Source: an uncultured Bacilli bacterium (GTDB lineage Bacteria; Bacillota_I; Bacilli_A; RF39; UBA660). Taken from it: a stretch of 9,084 nt of DNA. The notes beneath the pieces were generated by a model. The model saw only the letters and a program-made list of their open reading frames with translations. It was not told the origin of the DNA and made no database searches. The DNA lies in NCBI GenBank assembly GCA_947626425.1, contig CANQRX010000055.1:1-9084 (forward strand). Reading direction: 5' to 3'. Below are positions 7,016 to 9,084 of the stretch, in pieces. Positions within the stretch are counted from its first letter, which is position 1. Each line of letters opens with the position of its first letter. Position numbers and translations under genes: made by a program.

Positions 7016-7276
7016 ATGGAAATATTAAAAGTTTCGTCAAAATCAAATCCCAGTAAAGTCGCGGGAGCAATTGCAAATATCTATCGTGATTGTAGAAATG
7101 TGGAAATTCAAACGATTGGCGCGGGAAGTTTAAACCAAGCCATTAAAGCTATTGCTATAGCTAGAGGTTTTGTTGCTCCTTCGGGGGATAATTTAATTGT
7201 TATTCCGGCTTTTAGTGATATAACTATCAACGGCGAAAATAAAACGGCCATCAAATTAATTGTGACAAATAAATAA
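7016..7276 (+). CDS. spoVS: Stage V sporulation protein S
   Basis: SpoVS, a small Alba-like, nucleic-acid-binding-fold protein needed for spore coat assembly and normal progression to stage V in Bacillus; homologues also occur in non-sporulating bacteria. The 86-aa sequence matches the family end to end: MEILKVSSKSNPSKVAGAIA, then IQTIGAGSLNQAIKAIAIAR, GFVAPSGDNLIVIPAF and a NGENKTAIKLIV ending. The length is identical to the typical 86 aa. GAGG is 8 nt before the ATG. In Bacillus the gene is sigma-H controlled, but no clear sigma-H box is visible in the 52-bp gap, so it may be transcribed from the promoter near 6180. A strong terminator begins within its last codons. Confidence 0.96.
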   Translation: MEILKVSSKSNPSKVAGAIANIYRDCRNVEIQTIGAGSLNQAIKAIAIARGFVAPSGDNLIVIPAFSDITINGENKTAIKLIVTNK

Positions 7277-7298
7277 AAAAGGAGATAATCCTTTTTTT
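7275..7298. terminator. Bidirectional intrinsic terminator between spoVS and the methyltransferase gene
   Basis: AAAAAAGGA (7275-7283) pairs with TCCTTTTTT (from 7289), with loop GATAA and A/T-rich extensions on both sides. It overlaps the stop codon of the convergent gene and lies next to that of spoVS. T tracts are available in both directions. Confidence 0.85.
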
Positions 7299-8172
7299 AT
7301 TTTTGAGTATTAAGCCAATAAGAAGTCATTCCACACGGTAAAATTAAATTGCTGTCTTTAACCGGTAAACCAATTTCATCACTAAAAATTTCTCCTTTGT
7401 ATTTAGGCAAAATCGTTATTTTTAACAAATCTTCAATAATCGTTTTAGATAAGCCCGTACTATACGAATTTACTAAAAAAAGTAACGGTTTGTCGCTTAG
7501 TAATAAAGCACAGTTAGAAATTAGTTCATACAAATCATTTTCAATAGACCAAACTTCATGCTTGCTTCCCCTTCCAAAACTAGGCGGGTCCATTAAAATA
7601 ATGTCGTATTTATTACCGCGTCTAATTTCTCTTTTAACAAACTTTAAACAATCATCCGCAATAAAGCGAATTGGTTTGTCTTGAAGGTTATTTGCCTTTA
7701 CATTTTCTTTAGCCCATTCAATCATGCCTTTAGATGAATCAACATGGACAACACTTGCCCCACTTTTTAAAGAGGCCACACTAGCAGCACCAGTATAAGC
7801 AAATAAATTTAAGACTTTAATGGGGCGGTTTTCCTTTTCAATAAGATCGCGAACTAAATTCCAATTAACAGCTTGTTCCGGAAATAAACCAGTATGTTTA
7901 AAACCCATTAATTTTAATTTAAAAGTTAAATCGCGATAGCAAACGGAGAATGTCTCGGGCATTTTGGTATTTACAAGCGACCAAGCTCCCCCACCCGATG
8001 AACTTCTTGTATAATAAGCATCAACTTTATCCCACATTTGGGGTCTTCTTTCTTCAGGCCATATCACCTGTGGATCAGGGCGACGAAGGATAATATTTCC
8101 CCATCGTTCTAATTTTTCTTTATGGGCCAAATCTAAAATTTCATAATCTTTAAAATCGTTTACTGTTCTCAT
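7297..8172 (-). CDS. Class I SAM-dependent methyltransferase, RlmI/RlmK-like (rRNA type)
   Basis: A 291-aa protein of the Methyltrans_SAM type related to 23S rRNA cytosine methyltransferases (RlmI family, COG1092-like). N-terminal family signature: YEILDLAHKEKLERWGNIIL, RRPDPQVIWPEE, YTRSSSGGGAWS (54-65) and FKHTGLFPEQAVNW (91-104). The Rossmann part follows: SAM-binding motif I VLNLFAYTGAASVAS (120-134), acidic VDSS at 144-147, a likely adenine-contact ADD at 172-174, and motif IV MDPPSFGRG (194-202). There is no N-terminal PUA domain, unlike E. coli RlmI, so substrate and position are uncertain, though RNA is likely. The start overlaps the stop of the upstream membrane-protein gene by 4 bases (ATGA), indicating translational coupling. 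Its stop falls within the shared terminator. Confidence 0.85.
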   Translation of the reverse strand: MRTVNDFKDYEILDLAHKEKLERWGNIILRRPDPQVIWPEERRPQMWDKVDAYYTRSSSGGGAWSLVNTKMPETFSVCYRDLTFKLKLMGFKHTGLFPEQAVNWNLVRDLIEKENRPIKVLNLFAYTGAASVASLKSGASVVHVDSSKGMIEWAKENVKANNLQDKPIRFIADDCLKFVKREIRRGNKYDIILMDPPSFGRGSKHEVWSIENDLYELISNCALLLSDKPLLFLVNSYSTGLSKTIIEDLLKITILPKYKGEIFSDEIGLPVKDSNLILPCGMTSYWLNTQK

Positions 8173-8702
8173 TTTAATTTATCCTTTGTTAAATAAGCTA
8201 AGAATGGTTCTAAAAATGATAATATTCCTGATATGAAAATAAAATAACCAAAAATTAATATTTGAGCTTCAATTCCATACAAAAAATTAATACTAGTTAA
8301 AATCCCACTGATCATAAAAATACCTAAGAAAAATATTTGTGAAGTCCAAAGTTTGCTTTTTCGATCATGATACATATCGGCCTTTTTTAATTTTATTAAT
8401 GATAAAAACATCGTCCAAATTAAAATGGTAATGGCTAAGTTTTTAGGTGATTTATCAATTTCAAAAAGATAGGCTCCAATCGCAATAGCTAGAGAAGACA
8501 AACAAGTAAGAGCCCCTGTGTAGTCTTTAGTTTCCATATTTAAGAAAAATTGCAAAGCATTAATTAAGGCATTAAAAATCATTGTTGCTAAAAAAATTAC
8601 CATAAAATTAGTCCATTTCATAATCGGACAAATTAAAATTAAAACTCCATTTAAAATTAAAAATAAGGAACAAACCATCCGATTTTTAAACACTTTATTC
8701 AT
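8169..8702 (-). CDS. Six-helix integral membrane protein, DUF308/HdeD-like
   Basis: A 177-aa polytopic membrane protein with about six hydrophobic segments: residues 9-28, 31-53, 60-80, 87-104, 118-140 and 144-168. A basic loop (KLKKADMYHDRKSKLW, 104-119) lies in the middle. The two three-helix halves suggest the internal duplication seen in DUF308/HdeD-type proteins; that assignment is tentative and no function follows from it. GAGGT (8709-8713) lies 6 nt before the ATG. It is first in a two-gene operon, its TGA overlapping the ATG of the methyltransferase gene. A sigma-A promoter lies at 8721-8749, and upstream of that is the RNA locus at 8800-9084. Confidence 0.75.
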   Translation of the reverse strand: MNKVFKNRMVCSLFLILNGVLILICPIMKWTNFMVIFLATMIFNALINALQFFLNMETKDYTGALTCLSSLAIAIGAYLFEIDKSPKNLAITILIWTMFLSLIKLKKADMYHDRKSKLWTSQIFFLGIFMISGILTSINFLYGIEAQILIFGYFIFISGILSFLEPFLAYLTKDKLK

Positions 8703-8720
8703 ACATCCACCTCTTTATTT

Positions 8721-8749
8721 ATGATAACGAAAAATAAAGATTTTGTAAA
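8721..8749 (-). promoter_or_regulatory. Sigma-A promoter of the membrane protein-methyltransferase operon
   Basis: On the − strand: −35 TTTACA (8744-8749), 17-nt spacer, −10 TATCAT (8721-8726), each one base from consensus. Predicted start near 8714 would leave a very short leader, so the true start may lie a few bases off or the gene may also be read from farther upstream. Confidence 0.6.
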
Positions 8750-8766
8750 GTCTACATAAAATTTTA

Positions 8767-8796
8767 TTTACTAAATTTTAAAATTTATGTTATGAT
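8767..8796 (+). promoter_or_regulatory. Promoter for a + strand small RNA
   Basis: −35-like TTTACT (8767-8772), 18-nt spacer, −10 TATGAT (8791-8796) preceded by TGT, an extended −10. The spacer holds a 16-bp A/T palindrome (8772-8787). Predicted start is near 8801-8803, exactly where a structured RNA would begin. Confidence 0.55.
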
Positions 8797-8821
8797 GAAT
8801 ATGTCAAGGAAACTTGCATAA

Positions 8822-8861
8822 AATAAAAAAGGGAATACTTAACATTGCAGTGTTGAGTACT
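8822..8861 (-). terminator. Putative intrinsic terminator of the − strand RNA
   Basis: On the − strand, AGTACTCAACA pairs with TGTTAAGTATT (8834-8861; 11 positions with one C·A mismatch and one G-U) around CTGCAA. Then come CCC and TTTTTTATTTT. The three unpaired C residues make it less than ideal unless they pair with GGG at the RNA 5' end. Confidence 0.45.
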
Positions 8862-8878
8862 CGCCAAAAGTTTGGTTT

Positions 8879-8918
8879 GCACTTAATCTACTGAAAGTAA
8901 ATTGAGTGCTTTTCTCTT
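8879..8918 (+). terminator. Intrinsic terminator of the + strand small RNA
   Basis: GCACTTAAT (8879-8887) pairs with ATTGAGTGC (8901-8909), continued after one mismatch by TACT/AGTA around a GAA loop: 13 pairs in all. The tract TTTTCTCTT follows directly. There are no + strand genes here, so the terminator itself argues for a + strand RNA. Confidence 0.55.
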
Positions 8919-8955
8919 ATTATAGGTTACTAAATTACTAAAGTAAAAAGTAAGG

Positions 8956-9012
8956 CTATGAGTAAGTGTTAATTAGAATAAGAGATAAGATTAAAAAATC
9001 TTTCTTTGACAT
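8956..9012 (-). CDS. 18-aa hydrophobic peptide ORF, candidate type I toxin or leader peptide
   Basis: ATG at 9010-9012 opens 18 codons, MSKKDFLILSLILINTYS, ended by TAG. GGAAGGAGG lies 8 nt upstream (GGAGG at 9021-9025), one of the strongest ribosome binding sites in the window and hard to explain unless something is translated. The peptide has a charged SKKD start, a nine-residue aliphatic core FLILSLILI and a short polar tail. This general design resembles Ibs-type membrane toxins (18-19 aa), though homology is not claimed. The core is too short for a normal membrane span, so a regulatory leader peptide is the main alternative. The end of the ORF can pair with the ribosome binding site region. 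Confidence 0.45.
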   Translation of the reverse strand: MSKKDFLILSLILINTYS

Positions 9013-9073
9013 ATCATCAGCCTCCTTCCATTTAGAAGTTGGCAAGCACTCAACTGAAAAATATTCCCTTTAC

Positions 9074-9082
9074 ATTGTATCA
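9074..9082 (-). promoter_or_regulatory. Extended −10 promoter for the − strand RNA at the window edge
   Basis: On the − strand TGA precedes TACAAT (9074-9079), one base from TATAAT. The predicted start near 9067-9068 coincides with the first bases of the closing helix. The −35 would lie beyond base 9084 and cannot be seen. Confidence 0.5.
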
Positions 9083-9084
9083 AA

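Larger units (their letters stand above)
8803..8918 (+). ncRNA. Candidate antisense small RNA (type I antitoxin-like)
   Basis: No known family recognised. From the predicted start the RNA would fold into four units. First, a 5' hairpin CAAG-GAAA-CTTG (8805-8816), extended by ATG/CAT with one bulged base. Second, after an A-rich linker, AATACTTAACA pairs with TGTTGAGTACT (8834-8861). Third, a small CCAA/TTGG hairpin (8864-8875). Fourth, a terminator hairpin at 8879-8909 with TTTTCTCTT after it. Total length is about 115 nt. It is complementary to the 3' third of the opposite-strand transcript. Promoter, 5' cap-like hairpin and terminator are visible in sequence; that it is made, and acts as an antitoxin, is inference. 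It could instead simply mirror the structure of the − strand RNA. Confidence 0.45.
8822..9068 (-). ncRNA. Candidate structured mRNA/regulatory RNA with complementary ends
   Basis: Predicted − strand transcript from near 9068 to the T tract at 8822-8830, about 245 nt. Its 5' end (from 9071, AAAGGGAATA) is the exact complement of the segment before the 3' T tract (8828-8837). A second helix, GTTGAGTGCTTGCC with GGCGAGTACTCAAC (9041-9054 with 8852-8865, two mismatches), brings the ends together. Between them lie a strong ribosome binding site, an 18-codon ORF and several hairpins. Ends pairing in this way is known for type I toxin mRNAs, where it keeps the full-length message untranslated. 6S RNA was considered and disfavoured because the interior is branched and the length is high. 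Confidence 0.45.
8703..9084. other. Long intergenic region holding divergent promoters and an RNA locus
   Basis: These 382 bases contain no conventional gene. From left to right they hold the operon promoter (− strand), two A/T palindromes (8756-8767 and 8772-8787), the small-RNA promoter (+ strand), the + strand small RNA, and the overlapping − strand transcript with its 18-codon ORF. Confidence 0.6.

Noticed and set aside
7349..7684. 111-codon open frame on the + strand
   Set aside because: Antisense to the methyltransferase gene, whose motifs are intact; no ribosome binding site or recognisable domain.
8822..9071. 6S RNA as the identity of the RNA locus
   Set aside because: The ends do pair, but the interior contains several branching hairpins and an ORF with a strong ribosome binding site rather than a rod with a central bubble, and the length is above the usual 180-200 nt. 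Not excluded without a covariance search.
8822..9071. tmRNA or RNase P RNA
   Set aside because: No tRNA-like ends or tag-peptide ORF, and none of the conserved RNase P blocks could be recognised.
8825..9071. Miniature inverted-repeat transposable element
   Set aside because: The imperfect terminal inverted repeats (about 10 bp perfect, then interrupted) would fit, but no target-site duplication is visible, and the promoters, terminators and ORF are better explained by a functional RNA locus. Finding multiple genomic copies would revive the idea.

Overview
The window looks like part of the chromosome of a low-GC, endospore-forming Bacillota, probably Bacilli/Erysipelotrichia-like or a lineage near the Mollicutes. 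The evidence is strong AT bias, a pro-sigma-K gene, a clear spoVS, AGGAGG-type ribosome binding sites and intrinsic terminators. The code appears standard: Trp is TGG and TGA is used as a stop. No insertion sequence, prophage or CRISPR array was found.

Layout. (1) 1-872: sigK on the + strand, ending in a two-way terminator. (2) 883-4632, − strand: ssb, then a membrane-anchored degenerate polysaccharide-deacetylase-like protein. An excellent sigma-A promoter follows, then a two-gene unit: an RNase J paralogue with a damaged active site, whose stop codon abuts the start of a putative HExxH metallopeptidase. (3) 4757-6166, − strand: sufB with its own promoter and strong terminator, without the usual suf partners nearby. 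(4) 6176-7298, + strand: a promoter overlapping that of sufB drives a small unknown protein, a tail-anchored coiled-coil protein and spoVS, ending in a two-way terminator. (5) 7297-8749, − strand: a six-helix membrane protein translationally coupled (ATGA overlap) to an RlmI-like SAM-dependent methyltransferase. (6) 8760-9084: an RNA-rich intergenic locus.

The last region is the most unusual part. On the − strand an extended −10 promoter would start a transcript of about 245 nt. Its ends are complementary, and it carries a strong ribosome binding site before an 18-codon hydrophobic ORF (MSKKDFLILSLILINTYS). On the + strand a second extended −10 promoter would start a structured antisense RNA of about 115 nt, with a GAAA-loop 5' hairpin and a Rho-independent terminator hairpin. 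Several segments can pair in mutually exclusive ways, and part of the ribosome binding site can pair with the end of the ORF. This is the architecture of a type I toxin-antitoxin module. A leader-peptide attenuator for the downstream membrane protein/methyltransferase operon is the main alternative. Both readings are inferences from sequence alone.

Functionally the window mixes sporulation (sigK, spoVS), RNA metabolism (RNase J paralogue, rRNA-type methyltransferase), DNA maintenance (ssb) and Fe-S assembly (sufB) with five proteins of uncertain role.
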